A stretch of 64,000 nucleotides of DNA from Clostridia bacterium (lineage in GTDB: Bacteria; Bacillota; DTU025): positions 20,138 through 84,137 of the forward strand of contig JAYFQW010000012.1 of the NCBI GenBank assembly GCA_034926675.1. The letters run 5' to 3'. The position numbers and the translations under genes were made by a program. The notes under the pieces were generated by a model. The model was not told where the DNA came from. It worked only from the letters and a program-made list of their open reading frames with translations, and searched no databases. Shown here piece by piece: positions 17,269 to 26,224 of this stretch. The first letter of the stretch is position 1, and each line of letters begins with the position of its first letter.

Positions 17269-18282
17269 ATGAGCATGGATGATCAGCTCTTTCTGGGGTT
17301 TGATGGCGGTCAAAGCGGATCCCGCGCCGTGCTTGTGGATGGCGCAGGGCACATCGTGGAAACGGCCTCGGGGCCTGCTTTTGACCATCTGAACGCTGTG
17401 GGCGGAGTTGACAAGATACGTCGTGCGTTCGGGGCATGCCTGGAAGTTCCCGGCATCCGGAATGCGGCTGTGAAGAGCGCTTTCTTCGGCCTCACCGGGT
17501 TGTGCTCGCCGGAAGCGCCTGAAAGCGGGCCGTTGCGCGAGATCCTCGGCCAGTGCTTCACAGCTGGTCTTGTGGTTCTTGACAACGACTCCGTCTCCTG
17601 CTGGGCGGGGGCTCTGGGGGGAGAACCCGGTGTGGTTGTTGCGGCGGGAACCGGCGTCGTCGCGTATGGCGAAAAGGCCCGGGGGCTTCACGCCGCCAGG
17701 CTGAGCGGATGGGGGAACATCATGGGCGACTTGGGCGGCGCCTACGACATCGGGCGTAAGGCGTTGCAGAAGGTCACAGCCGCCGAGGATATGGGAGATG
17801 ATTGCAGCTCCCTAAAGCAGCGCGTACTTGAACACTTCGGCCTTCCCGACCTCAGGTCTCTTCAGGCCCTTCTATATCAGAGTGAAAGCAAGGTCGGGCT
17901 GGTGGCGCAGTGCTCGAAGGTCGTGGGTTGCGGTGCACAGACGGGCGATCCCGTGTGTGTCGAGATCCTTCAGAATGCCGGCTGCGAGCTCGGGCGCCTG
18001 GCTGTGCGAACCGCAGAAGTGCTGGGCTGGAGCGATGATGATGCCGTGGAGTTCTCCATGGCCGGGGGGGTGTTCAACGCAGGGCCTGCACTGGTGGAAT
18101 CCTACGTAGAAACCATCTGCCGCGCTTATCCGAAGGCAGCCGTGAAGGCCCCCATGTTCGAGCCAGTGATCGGCGCTGCATTGATGGCCCTGAGTCAGGC
18201 CGGTGTGGAGACGGTTCGTGTCCATGGGTTGACGAGCGTTCGGAGCGAATGGGGGAAACGGAATGAAGCATGGGGAGTATGA
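17269..18282 (+). CDS. BadF/BcrA-type ATPase, N-acetylhexosamine kinase-like
   Basis: The 337-residue product belongs to the ASKHA fold of the BadF/BadG/BcrA/BcrD group, whose sugar branch includes N-acetylglucosamine kinases. The phosphate-1 motif is LGFDGGQSGSRAVLVD, the phosphate-2 region VVAAGTGVVAYGE, and LSGWGNIMGDLGGAYDIGRKAL is typical of GlcNAc/MurNAc-type kinases. Genes for NanE and a NanA-like lyase follow with overlaps. The likely substrate is therefore ManNAc or GlcNAc, taking the place of the ROK-family NanK found elsewhere. The stop overlaps the nanE start by 20 bases. Confidence 0.85.
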   Translation: MSMDDQLFLGFDGGQSGSRAVLVDGAGHIVETASGPAFDHLNAVGGVDKIRRAFGACLEVPGIRNAAVKSAFFGLTGLCSPEAPESGPLREILGQCFTAGLVVLDNDSVSCWAGALGGEPGVVVAAGTGVVAYGEKARGLHAARLSGWGNIMGDLGGAYDIGRKALQKVTAAEDMGDDCSSLKQRVLEHFGLPDLRSLQALLYQSESKVGLVAQCSKVVGCGAQTGDPVCVEILQNAGCELGRLAVRTAEVLGWSDDDAVEFSMAGGVFNAGPALVESYVETICRAYPKAAVKAPMFEPVIGAALMALSQAGVETVRVHGLTSVRSEWGKRNEAWGV

Positions 18283-18985
18283 AGCACCGGTTCTAGACCG
18301 GCTTCAGGGCGGACTGATCGTGTCATGCCAGGCGATGTACAGCGATAGCCCTACGAATTCGCCGGCCGTCTTGTGCGCCATGGCTGCCGCGGCTTGCCGG
18401 GGAGGAGCGTGCGGTATCAGGGCCAACAGGCCGGAGAATATCCGTGCAGTCAGGAGCGCTGTGGCGGTCCCCTTGATCGGCCTCTTTAAGGACTCGATGC
18501 CAGGGCACGACGTGTACATAACGCCCACCTTCGAGCATGCCCGGCTGGTGGCAGAAGCCGGGGCCGACATTGTGGCGCTCGACGGCACTGCCCGTCCACA
18601 CCCGGGCGAACTCGACATGGCAACTGTGGTCCGCAGAATACACGAGGACTTAGGAAAGCTCGTCATGCTCGATATATCCACATATGAGGAAGGGCTGGAA
18701 GCGGAGGGGTTAGGGGCTGACATAGTGTCAACGACCCTGGCGGGATATACCGCGTACAGCCGCCAGTTCGACGGGCCTGACCTGGATTTAGTCGTGCGCC
18801 TCTCCGCGGCCTGCAGGATACCTGTGGTCGCGGAAGGCAGATTCGAGCACCCCGACCAGGTGAGGGTGGCGATGCAGGCCGGAGCCTTTGCGGTTGTGGT
18901 CGGGCGTGCCATCACCGATCCCGAGCACATAACCGCCAGCTATGTGGAAGCCGCAAACACGTGGAAGGCGAGGGCTGTAAAATGA
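18263..18985 (+). CDS. nanE: N-acetylmannosamine-6-phosphate 2-epimerase
   Basis: This TIM-barrel enzyme of 240 residues converts ManNAc-6-phosphate to GlcNAc-6-phosphate. It has the family landmarks: LIVSCQAMYSDSPTNSP near the start, GACGIRANRPENIRAV, VPLIGLFKDSMPG, the ADIVALDGTARPHP strand with catalytic residues, and IPVVAEGRF followed by GAFAVVVGRAITDPEHIT for phosphate binding. It starts within the kinase gene and ends in an ATGA overlap with the lyase gene, a tightly coupled trio. It feeds the general amino-sugar pathway; NagA and NagB are not in this window. Confidence 0.92.
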   Translation: MKHGEYEAPVLDRLQGGLIVSCQAMYSDSPTNSPAVLCAMAAAACRGGACGIRANRPENIRAVRSAVAVPLIGLFKDSMPGHDVYITPTFEHARLVAEAGADIVALDGTARPHPGELDMATVVRRIHEDLGKLVMLDISTYEEGLEAEGLGADIVSTTLAGYTAYSRQFDGPDLDLVVRLSAACRIPVVAEGRFEHPDQVRVAMQAGAFAVVVGRAITDPEHITASYVEAANTWKARAVK

Positions 18986-19902
18986 GCGCTCTCTCCGGAA
19001 TCATCACCCCTCTGGTCACGCCTTTCTGCGATGACGGGGCGCTGGATTGCGAGTCCCTTGAGCGACTGGTCGAATTTCAGATAGTAAGCGGAGTTCACGG
19101 TCTCTTCCTGTTTGGTTCATCAGGGGAGTTCGCGGCCCTCACAGAGTCTCAGAGAGACCTGGCGCTCGTAACTGTCATCCGCGCTGCTGCCGGGAAGGCT
19201 CCGGTTCTTGTGGGAGTCAGCGACAACTCCACAGTCCGGGTAATAGAAAGATGCCGGCAGGCGCTAGACTGCGGAGCCCAGGGGTTAGTCATAACGGCCC
19301 CATTCTACCACGTGAACAGCCAGTCCGAGATAGTGGACCACTTTTCGGCGATCCATGCTGCTGTCCGCCTTCCCATATACGCCTACGACGTGCCAGTGTT
19401 GGCCAAGGCGAAGATCGAGCCCAAAACCGTCAAGAAACTAGCCTCCGACGGCGTGATATCGGGCTTGAAAGACAGCTCCGGCGACATGTCGGGCTTGCGC
19501 CAGATCATCATCGAGACTGCCGGCATCGAGGGGTTCAGCGTTTTCACAGGCATGGAACTGCTTGTGGATACCGCCCTCCTGATGGGCGCATCCGGCGCAG
19601 TTGCGGGTTTGGCGAACGTTGCGCCTCGCGATTATGTGGAGCTGTTCGACGCGTGCGAGTTGGGGGACTGGGAACGTGCTGTCAGTATCCAGACCAGGCT
19701 GACCAGGCTTTTCGACATCGTGTACATAGGAGCCCCCGGAGGCGGTTACTCGGCCGGCGCACTCTCGGCTTTCAAGGCTGCTCTTGTGTGTCGCGGCATC
19801 CTGAAAACCCCCAAGATGGCTGCGCCGATGAGGAGCCTGGATCGCGAAGGTGTGGAGAAGGTACGCCAAATGCTGCAGTGCCTGCAGTTCTCTACAGAAT
19901 GA
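18982..19902 (+). CDS. Dihydrodipicolinate synthase/N-acetylneuraminate lyase-family protein
   Basis: A Schiff-base aldolase of about 306 residues. It begins GIITPLVTPFCDDGALD and has the 2-oxoacid-binding GSSGEFAALT motif (GTTGE in most relatives), the Tyr of YAYDVPV, and the lysine nucleophile in GLKDSSGD. Family members are DapA, NanA and several sugar-acid lyases. The neighbouring NanE and hexosamine kinase favour a NanA-like role, releasing ManNAc and pyruvate from sialic acid. However, the sequence alone does not exclude another sugar acid. ATG at 18982 overlaps the nanE stop and is preferred to an upstream start inside nanE. Confidence 0.88.
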   Translation: MSALSGIITPLVTPFCDDGALDCESLERLVEFQIVSGVHGLFLFGSSGEFAALTESQRDLALVTVIRAAAGKAPVLVGVSDNSTVRVIERCRQALDCGAQGLVITAPFYHVNSQSEIVDHFSAIHAAVRLPIYAYDVPVLAKAKIEPKTVKKLASDGVISGLKDSSGDMSGLRQIIIETAGIEGFSVFTGMELLVDTALLMGASGAVAGLANVAPRDYVELFDACELGDWERAVSIQTRLTRLFDIVYIGAPGGGYSAGALSAFKAALVCRGILKTPKMAAPMRSLDREGVEKVRQMLQCLQFSTE

Positions 19903-19990
19903 GAGGTGATGTGATGGGCAGGTTCTGAGCCGCTATCGTGGGATCACTCAGCCGAGTATTCTTCAGTGCCAAAGAACAGGAGGTTTAGTC

Positions 19991-21274
19991 ATGAAGAGAG
20001 TAGTGACGATACTGCTGATGACCGTTCTGTTACTGTCGGCGCATGTAGCTGCGCAGGCGCCCGCCACTCAGCTCAAAGCGGAGGTCACCTGGTGGAGCTT
20101 TCCCAACTTCCTCACCGTTGATGGCATCCCTGGTAAGCACGAGCAATCGATCATCAAGGCCTTCAATGCCAAGTATCCTAACATCAAAGTCAACATAGAG
20201 ATGATCGATTTCGCTTCCGGCCCCGAGAAGATCGTTACGGCGATTCAGGGCGGGACCGCCCCTGACGTGCTGTTCGACGCCCCAGGCCGCATCATCGACT
20301 ACGGGAAGAACGGCGTTCTGGCCAACCTGAACGACATGTTCACAGCTGAGTTCATCAAAGACGTCAACAACAAGAACGTGATCGATGCCTGCAAAGTCGG
20401 CAGCAACTTCTACATGTACCCGATCTCGACTGCCCCGTTCCTGATGGCGTTCAACAAAGACATGCTGCAGAAGCATGGCCTGCTGCACATGCTGCCCACC
20501 GAGGGCGACAGAACATGGACCACCAGCCAGTACACGGCGCTGCTCAAAGCCCTCAAGGCGAAGAATGAGCGAGGGGCCATCGTATTCTGCATCTCGCAAG
20601 GCGGCGACCAGGGCACGCGCGCTTTCATGGCGAACCTGTTCAACTCCTCTATCACAGACGCTGCTGTCACCAAGTACACCATCAACGACAGCAACGGCGT
20701 GAAGGGGCTCCAGTACGTGGTGGACGCCATCAAGGACGGGTTGCTTCTGAATGGATCTGCCTCTGACGGAACGGGGGCGATTGACGAGTTCTGCGCGCAG
20801 CGCGTATCCCACACTATCCTGTTCTCGCCTGGTCTTCAGGCGGTGAAACAGCATATGACCAACTTCGAGCCCATCATGGCGCCGTATCCTTCCGAGAATG
20901 GGACCCCCGCGCTTGAGTATCTCATCGATGGGTTCTGCGTGCTCAACAACGGCGACGCGAACCGGATCAAGGCTGCCAAACTTCTCATCGACTTTATCTG
21001 CAACGATCCGGTTTGGGGGCCGAAGAACGTAGTAGCAACGAACACCTTCCCGGTCAGGTCCTCCTTCGGCAACCTGTACAAGGGCGATGGGACTATGACG
21101 TTCCTGGCCGGCCTGACGAAGTACTATGCTCCTTACTACAACACCATTAACGGTTTTGCCGCGATGCGCACGGCGTGGTTCCCGGCACTTCAGGCTGCGT
21201 TCTCAGGCGAGAAGACCGCGAAGAAGGCCCTCGACGATTTCGTGAAAGCCGCTAACGAGTCCATCAAGCGGTGA
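19991..21274 (+). CDS. Sugar ABC transporter substrate-binding protein (SBP_bac_1)
   Basis: This extracellular binding protein of 427 residues begins with a clear signal peptide (MKRVVTILLMTVLLLSAHVAAQA). The family 1 pattern follows: VTWWSFPNF, IIKAFNAKYPNIKVNIEMI, and GGTAPDVLFDAPGRI. No lipobox Cys is seen, so it may be anchored otherwise. AACAGGAGG precedes ATG 19991. With two permeases downstream and amino-sugar enzymes upstream, the cargo is probably sialic acid or an N-acetylhexosamine-containing sugar. No ATPase gene is present here. As in many Gram-positives, a shared MsmK-type ATPase encoded elsewhere may be used. Confidence 0.9.
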   Translation: MKRVVTILLMTVLLLSAHVAAQAPATQLKAEVTWWSFPNFLTVDGIPGKHEQSIIKAFNAKYPNIKVNIEMIDFASGPEKIVTAIQGGTAPDVLFDAPGRIIDYGKNGVLANLNDMFTAEFIKDVNNKNVIDACKVGSNFYMYPISTAPFLMAFNKDMLQKHGLLHMLPTEGDRTWTTSQYTALLKALKAKNERGAIVFCISQGGDQGTRAFMANLFNSSITDAAVTKYTINDSNGVKGLQYVVDAIKDGLLLNGSASDGTGAIDEFCAQRVSHTILFSPGLQAVKQHMTNFEPIMAPYPSENGTPALEYLIDGFCVLNNGDANRIKAAKLLIDFICNDPVWGPKNVVATNTFPVRSSFGNLYKGDGTMTFLAGLTKYYAPYYNTINGFAAMRTAWFPALQAAFSGEKTAKKALDDFVKAANESIKR

Positions 21275-21388
21275 ACCTGGCGCTAGTCGAGTCGATTACC
21301 TCTTGCGTCCCCCCTGGCGTCTTGCCCTTCGAGGTTGCCCAGTGGGGGACGCACCTCGAGCATCATGAGGAGACTGGAGTGACGGCGT

Positions 21389-22330
21389 ATGGATCCCGGC
21401 TACAGAGGAGCACTGAAGCCGACGGGGGGCTCATCTGCCTGGCACAAGAGGAGGCCGTTGGAACTGCGGGAAACGCTGGTGTCGTATGCTTTCCTCCTTC
21501 CGGCGCTAGCATTCTTCGGCGTGTTCGTTGTGTACCCAATTCTGGTAGGAGTGTTCACCAGCTTCTTTGACTACACGATGCGCAAGTTCGATTTCGTGGG
21601 TCTCGACAACTACATCAGGCTGTTCGGCGACAAGATCTTCCTCAAGTCGATGAAGAACACTATCTTGCTGGTAGCGGGCGCCGTTCCCATGGTCGTCATA
21701 TTCTCCGTCTTCATCTCCTCCACGATCTACCAGAAGAGCCCTCTGGTTCGCTCCCTGTTCCGAGGTGTGTTTTATCTGCCTGTTGTTACGGGCACGGTGT
21801 CGGTGACAGTAGTGTGGAAGTGGATCTTCGATCCGTTTAGCGGCGTTCTCAACTGGGTATTGCAGAGTGCAGGCCTTACAGACCAGCCCATCATGTGGCT
21901 GGGCGACAGACGATACGCTCTCTGGGCGATCCTGGCAGTGCTATTCACCACCTCCATTGGCCAGCCTGTGGTGCTCTATACAGCTGCCCTCGGCAACCTC
22001 GACAAGAGCCAGATAGAAGCTGCCGAAATCGACGGCGCCAGCGATTGGCAGGTGTTCAGGTATGTCAAGTGGCCGGGGATGATGCCAACCACCCTCTACG
22101 TCGCGGTGATCACGACGATCAACTCGTTCCAGTGCTTCTCGCTGATACAGCTTCTCACCTCCGGGGGGCCCAACTACAATACCAGCACAGTCATGTATCT
22201 TCTGTACGAGAGAGCCTTCAAACTCATGCAGTTCGGGTACGCTAACGCAATGGGTGTGGTGCTCGCTGTCGTGATCGGCATCATCAGCATTCTTCAGTTC
22301 AGGGTATTCGGCAGTAATGTCGAGTACTAG
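21389..22330 (+). CDS. Sugar ABC transporter permease, MalF/UgpA type
   Basis: Inner-membrane permease of 313 residues. After a basic N-terminus it has ETLVSYAFLLPALAFFGVFVVYPILVGVFTSF, typical of this family. The ATPase-contacting loop EAAEIDGASDWQVFRYVKWPGM is followed by further helices. ATG at 21389 follows GGAG. The 114 bases after the binding-protein gene contain no gene. It pairs with the MalG-type permease that follows 15 bases downstream. Confidence 0.9.
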   Translation: MDPGYRGALKPTGGSSAWHKRRPLELRETLVSYAFLLPALAFFGVFVVYPILVGVFTSFFDYTMRKFDFVGLDNYIRLFGDKIFLKSMKNTILLVAGAVPMVVIFSVFISSTIYQKSPLVRSLFRGVFYLPVVTGTVSVTVVWKWIFDPFSGVLNWVLQSAGLTDQPIMWLGDRRYALWAILAVLFTTSIGQPVVLYTAALGNLDKSQIEAAEIDGASDWQVFRYVKWPGMMPTTLYVAVITTINSFQCFSLIQLLTSGGPNYNTSTVMYLLYERAFKLMQFGYANAMGVVLAVVIGIISILQFRVFGSNVEY

Positions 22331-22345
22331 AGGGAGGCTCAGCCC

Positions 22346-23185
22346 ATGAGTAGCAGTCGGAGGGGGAAGAGGCGCTCTACAGGGGATGCTCTGGCGATGG
22401 TGTTCCTGTGCCTTCTATCAGTGGTTTTCATCTTTCCGTTCTACTGGGTGATCACCGGCGGGTTCAAGGATCAGAGGCTCACCATCCAGTTGCCGCCGCA
22501 GTGGTTCCCTGTGAAGCCGACCCTCAGCAACTATGTAAGGCTCTTCGATAACTCCGCGGGCGTATGGCTTCTCAACAGCGTATTCACTTCGCTAACCGCT
22601 ATGCTTCTGGTTTGCGGTGTGTCGGTTCCCGCGGGCTACGTGCTTGCTAAGAAGAGATTCCACGGTCGAAGCATGATCTTCGCCATGTTTGTGGCGGCTA
22701 TGGCCCTGCCTAAGCAGGTGATACTGGTGCCGTTGGTGCGACTGGTAAGCTCGTGGGGGTTTCACAACACTCTCGCGGCAGTGATTCTGCCCGCGGTGGG
22801 CTGGCCATTCGGCATCTTCTTGATAAAGCAGTTCAGCCAGACCATCCCCGGCGAAATCCTGGAGGCAGCCAAGATCGATGGCTGCAGCGAGCTGAGGACT
22901 TTGATGCACATTGTCGTGCCTATGGTGAAGCCCGGCATCGGGGCCCTGGCGATCTTCACTTTCATAAATACGTGGAATGACTACTTCATGCAGCTCATCA
23001 TGCTGAACTCCAGGTCGAGGCTGACGCTGCCTTTGGGCGTCGCCACTATGCAGCAGGAGTTCGCAACCAACTACGGGGTGCTGATGGCAGGCGCAACTCT
23101 GGCGGCCCTGCCGATACTGATAGTCTTCTTCGTGTTTCAGCAGTACTTCACCCAGGGGATCACGATGGGCTCGGTGAAGGGTTGA
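22346..23185 (+). CDS. Sugar ABC transporter permease, MalG/UgpE type
   Basis: Second membrane subunit, 279 residues. The first helix is VFLCLLSVVFIFPFYWVITGGFKD. The docking loop EAAKIDGCSELRTLMHIVVPMVKPGIGALAIFTFINTWNDYF is highly characteristic, and it ends with the family pattern FQQYFTQGITMGSVKG. The ribosome site GGGAGGCTC precedes ATG. It is the last gene of the amino-sugar operon. Confidence 0.92.
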   Translation: MSSSRRGKRRSTGDALAMVFLCLLSVVFIFPFYWVITGGFKDQRLTIQLPPQWFPVKPTLSNYVRLFDNSAGVWLLNSVFTSLTAMLLVCGVSVPAGYVLAKKRFHGRSMIFAMFVAAMALPKQVILVPLVRLVSSWGFHNTLAAVILPAVGWPFGIFLIKQFSQTIPGEILEAAKIDGCSELRTLMHIVVPMVKPGIGALAIFTFINTWNDYFMQLIMLNSRSRLTLPLGVATMQQEFATNYGVLMAGATLAALPILIVFFVFQQYFTQGITMGSVKG

Positions 23186-23873
23186 CCTGACTCTGTTGAA
23201 GCGGGTGTAGGTAGACAGGCCGAGTCTATGGCCGCCGAGGATGGTCTCCTGGTTGTAGAAGGCCAGGTCGTGGCCAGCTATGCGGTCTTTGACGAGACGG
23301 AGCATAGGACGAAAGCCGAAGGTTTCGTCCTCTCCTCTAGCGGCGTCATGCACACCCTGGTGGATGAGGGCCTCGCCCACGGCAGCAAAGGGAGAACGGG
23401 AGGAAGTCCGCGGTGCCTCAGCTACGCCGAAAGAGCCAGGATGAAGAGGAGAATGACAAGGACGAGCGGAAAGGTCTATGATATCCTTCATGAGAATGCG
23501 CTTCAGGCAATAGCGACCAAGAAACAGAGCTCTCTGTAGCTCGATTTGCCCCGCTTGGGACATGCTCCTCTTCTTGCTGGCCTGGTGTTGGCATGACGCT
23601 GCGGCCGCCCTATCTATGCGTTGACTCGGACACTACACAATCATCACTGTCGTTTCTGACCCCACGGGTATGCAAGAATGGTGGTGATCACGCAGGAACG
23701 GGGTGATGACATGCTGAGGCGTTTCACGGCTGCAATAACCCGGGGGGGAGCGTGGTTTGTGGCTAGGTGTCTTGAGGTCGAAGTGTCAGTATGATCAGGT
23801 TCCCGAGGCTATCAGGCCATGAGGTATGGAACTTGGGACATTTGCCCTACGGAACCCAAGTATACCATGTCTA
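23186..23873. other. Gap with decayed sequence, no supported gene
   Basis: No frame has both a ribosome site and family resemblance. On the minus strand, around 23230-23420, a stretch reading FRPMLRLVKDRIAGH followed by AFYNQE resembles the tail of IS4/IS1634-type transposases. It is short and isolated, so I leave it as possible transposon debris. Confidence 0.4.
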
Positions 23874-24134
23874 CTTAGGTACGTATTCACAATCCCGGCT
23901 TTCTTCGTCGGCAGGAAATCCAACGAGCGCTTTGGCGCGAACGCTTCCGAGTCCAGACTCACGCCCGACGCCATTACGGCCATCTACCAGCTTTCCCATG
24001 GGATGCCTCGGCTGATCAGCCACATCGCTTCCGAATGCGTTCTCGTGGGCCACGCTCACGGAGCCTGACCCATCGACCTCAAGATAGTGCAGGAGGCCGT
24101 AGCCGACAGCCTGAGAATGCCCGTGGGTCTATAG
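23874..24134 (+). pseudogene. ExeA/TniB-type transposition ATPase, C-terminal fragment
   Basis: The plus strand encodes the C-terminal region of an AAA+ ATPase of the ExeA/TniB kind that accompanies some transposases. LTPDAITAIYQLSHGMPRLISHIASECVLVG is the helical lid with the usual S-x-G-x-P-R pattern, and after an in-frame TGA (24066-24068) follows IDLKIVQEAVADSLRM. The Walker motifs are missing. It is thus doubly broken: 5'-truncated and with a nonsense codon. Confidence 0.55.
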
Positions 24135-24150
24135 ACAGCGCATACAACAA

Positions 24151-24185
24151 GAACGCCTCCGCCTTTGACCAGGGCGGGGGCGTTC
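24151..24185. terminator. Strong GC hairpin, possible terminator
   Basis: GAACGCCTCCGCC (24151-24163) pairs with GGCGGGGGCGTTC (24173-24185) over 13 positions with one G-T wobble and a nine-base loop. There is no U-run on the plus strand; the minus-strand side is followed by TTGTTGTATG. It could be an attenuated terminator or a relic transposon end. Confidence 0.4.
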
Positions 24186-24357
24186 CGCATCCCAAAACCG
24201 GACGTCGTGATTCGGCCAACCTCTGCGCCACCGAATGTATGATCACGATCTGATCTCCTGGATACCAGCAAATCGAGTACGGCCCAAGTGCACATTTCAG
24301 GATATCTCAACTTGATTCTCAACACGTACGGAACGTCACGTAGTTTGATCAGCATAT

Positions 24358-24385
24358 TTGCAGAATCCAAAAACATGCGTATAAT
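24358..24385 (+). promoter_or_regulatory. Promoter of the Xre-ImmA/PIN pair
   Basis: TTGCAG (24358-24363), a 16 bp spacer and a perfect TATAAT (24380-24385). AAGGAGG (24394-24400) precedes the ATG at 24412. Such toxin-antitoxin-like pairs are usually autoregulated by the Xre domain, but no obvious palindrome was noticed. Confidence 0.55.
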
Positions 24386-24411
24386 GGATGCTGAAGGAGG
24401 AAGTGTAGGCT

Positions 24412-25575
24412 ATGATGATGTGCGGCGGTGTTCCACAGCTGAAAATGCTTCGCTACGCAAAAGGCTACACCCAAGAGGCGCTGGCAGACGCGGCGGGGAT
24501 CTCGAGAGACACTTACCAGAACATCGAATCCGGCCGGTCCGACCCCAGAGCGTCTACCCTGCAAAACATCGCCAGGGTGCTTGGGGTCGAGGTTCAGGAC
24601 CTGTTCGGCCAAGCAGAAATTCCCGCCCGAGTTAGGTTCCGATCCTCCCGACGCATGAACTCCAGGGACATGATCTTGTGTGATGCAGTGACGTGGATGC
24701 GTGACTACAGTCGCCTAGAGGGAACCCTAAACAACCATGCCAGCTGGCTCCTCGGGGATTTGTCAACCGAGATGACCGCCTATGAGGGGGGACCCGAAAA
24801 GGCGAAGCTATGCGCTGTTCGGGCCCGCCAGCAGCTTGGACTGAGCGCGGGGGAACCAGTCCGGGACGTGTGCGGACTGCTGGAATCCGCAGGAGTCAAG
24901 GTCTACCCGAAGGAAGTAATGTCTGAGGGCTTCTTTGGGCTATCGATAGGGCCTATCGACGGAGGGCCCCTCATCGTCGTGAACGTGTGGGGCAGAATCT
25001 CAGTGGAGCGTTGGATATTCACCGCGGCCCACGAGTTTGGCCATCTACTGCTCCATCCGGATTCGTATGACGTGTCTGTGGCCCGAGAGGATCTGACTGA
25101 AGAGCAGGAAGCGAACATATTCGCTAGTTACTTCCTTATGCCCGGGCCGGTTTTCGACACCGAGTGGCGCAACGCCCGGGGATTGCCCTTCGTGGATCGC
25201 GTGCTCAAGGTGAAGAGGATGTTCAGAGTCAGCTACAAGACCGTGCTCTATAGGTTATCAGAAACCCATAGGCTAGACGATAACCTGTGGGGCAAGTTCC
25301 AGGGCGAATACCGAAGGCGCTACGGAAAGACCCTCAAGATGGCAGACGAGCCTCAGCCCGCGTCGGCTGATGACTTCATGGCCTCTTACCCTGAGGCATA
25401 CCGAGCCGTGGAACCATGCGAGCTGAGTGAAGCGGATTTCGTCCCGGACAGACTTGCCAGACTGGTCAGGCAGGCACTTGAAGGCGGGCACATCTCCTTG
25501 AGTCGCGCCGCCGGGATAATCAGAATCGATGCCGAATCGATGCGAAACATGGCTCTGTCATGGGTGAATGGCTGA
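24412..25575 (+). CDS. Xre-family HTH protein with ImmA/IrrE metallopeptidase domain
   Basis: The 387-residue product has an N-terminal helix-turn-helix (LRYAKGYTQEALADAAGISRDTYQNIESGRSDPRASTLQNIARVLG). From about residue 130 follows an M78 (ImmA/IrrE, COG2856) zinc-peptidase domain with the active-site motif FTAAHEFGHLLLH (HExxH) and the downstream EEQEANIFASYFLMP helix supplying the third ligand. A C-terminal extension of about 100 residues follows. In relatives the peptidase or HTH part acts as antitoxin or as a stress-triggered repressor protease. It overlaps the PIN-domain gene, which suggests a toxin-antitoxin pair with this protein as antitoxin. Confidence 0.88.
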   Translation: MMMCGGVPQLKMLRYAKGYTQEALADAAGISRDTYQNIESGRSDPRASTLQNIARVLGVEVQDLFGQAEIPARVRFRSSRRMNSRDMILCDAVTWMRDYSRLEGTLNNHASWLLGDLSTEMTAYEGGPEKAKLCAVRARQQLGLSAGEPVRDVCGLLESAGVKVYPKEVMSEGFFGLSIGPIDGGPLIVVNVWGRISVERWIFTAAHEFGHLLLHPDSYDVSVAREDLTEEQEANIFASYFLMPGPVFDTEWRNARGLPFVDRVLKVKRMFRVSYKTVLYRLSETHRLDDNLWGKFQGEYRRRYGKTLKMADEPQPASADDFMASYPEAYRAVEPCELSEADFVPDRLARLVRQALEGGHISLSRAAGIIRIDAESMRNMALSWVNG

Positions 25576-26081
25576 TGAGAGCAGATGATGACCATCGGCC
25601 CATAGTCATCGATGCCATGGCTGTGATCGACTTCCTTGATGCAGACCCGTCGATTCTCCCTCTGATCTCGCAACACGTGGGCGATCTGCACGTGACTCGA
25701 CCTGTGTTCGAGGAAATTGGCAGAATCGACGAGTCTCAGTGCAATACGCTTGGCATCAGAATCGTCGACCTCACGGCTGAGCAGTACCGGGAGGCCGGTT
25801 CGCTTGTGGACGGCCTCTCCTTCCAGGACTGTACGTGCTTCGTTCTTGTCCGTGACAATTGCTGGCTATGCCTCACCAACGATAGGCGACTACGCCGTGA
25901 GTGCTCCAGCCACGCCATCGGTTGTCTTTGGAGTCTGGAAACCCTTGTCAAGCTGGTCCAGAAGTCAGTTCTCGGACCCATCGAAGCGTATCACATTGGA
26001 GAAGCAATCCATAGGCTGAATCCATTCATAACACATGAAATCCTGCAGAAATTCTCACGATTGATAGGCGTGGATCTGTGA
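25575..26081 (+). CDS. PIN-domain-like protein, putative toxin
   Basis: This protein of about 168 residues begins with the PIN-type strand PIVIDAMAVIDFLDAD (first acidic residue in DAMAVIDF). It has VTRPVFEEIGRI with the conserved Glu, then LSFQDCTCFVLVRDNCWLCLTNDRRLRRE, where the later acidic residues (QD, ND) lie. PIN proteins are Mg-dependent ribonucleases and the toxins of many type II pairs. The ATG at 25575 overlaps the stop of the Xre-ImmA gene by one base. Alternative in-frame ATG at 25560 would overlap by 16. Its coupling to the upstream gene supports a toxin role; no activity can be shown from sequence. Confidence 0.75.
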   Translation: MRADDDHRPIVIDAMAVIDFLDADPSILPLISQHVGDLHVTRPVFEEIGRIDESQCNTLGIRIVDLTAEQYREAGSLVDGLSFQDCTCFVLVRDNCWLCLTNDRRLRRECSSHAIGCLWSLETLVKLVQKSVLGPIEAYHIGEAIHRLNPFITHEILQKFSRLIGVDL

Positions 26082-26224
26082 CCTGTTGCCTGCCTGCTCT
26101 CTGTTTGGCAAGTAGAAAGTGCATAGTTCGGCGGCCAAAATGCGCATAGGCTAACCGCCACGCCTGGGGTTGGGTCTTCGTACCCTTCCGGGCTAGGTCG
26201 TCGGGTTGAGGGGAGTGGTCATCA

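Noticed and set aside
18982..19902. Assigning the lyase as DapA
   Set aside because: The sequence family allows it, but overlap with nanE and a hexosamine kinase makes a sugar-acid lyase more likely.
20030..20854. Minus-strand open frame of 274 codons over the sugar-binding protein
   Set aside because: It is an antisense shadow caused by GC-rich codon bias. No family resemblance.
23228..23539. Plus-strand frame of 103 codons after the sugar permease
   Set aside because: It has no ribosome site and no recognised domain. The reverse strand fits transposon debris slightly better.
22592..23563. Long minus-strand open frame opposite the MalG-type permease
   Set aside because: It runs antisense to a clear gene over most of its length, has a low-complexity His/Arg/Gln composition and no ribosome site. 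Only its 5' end might hold transposon debris.
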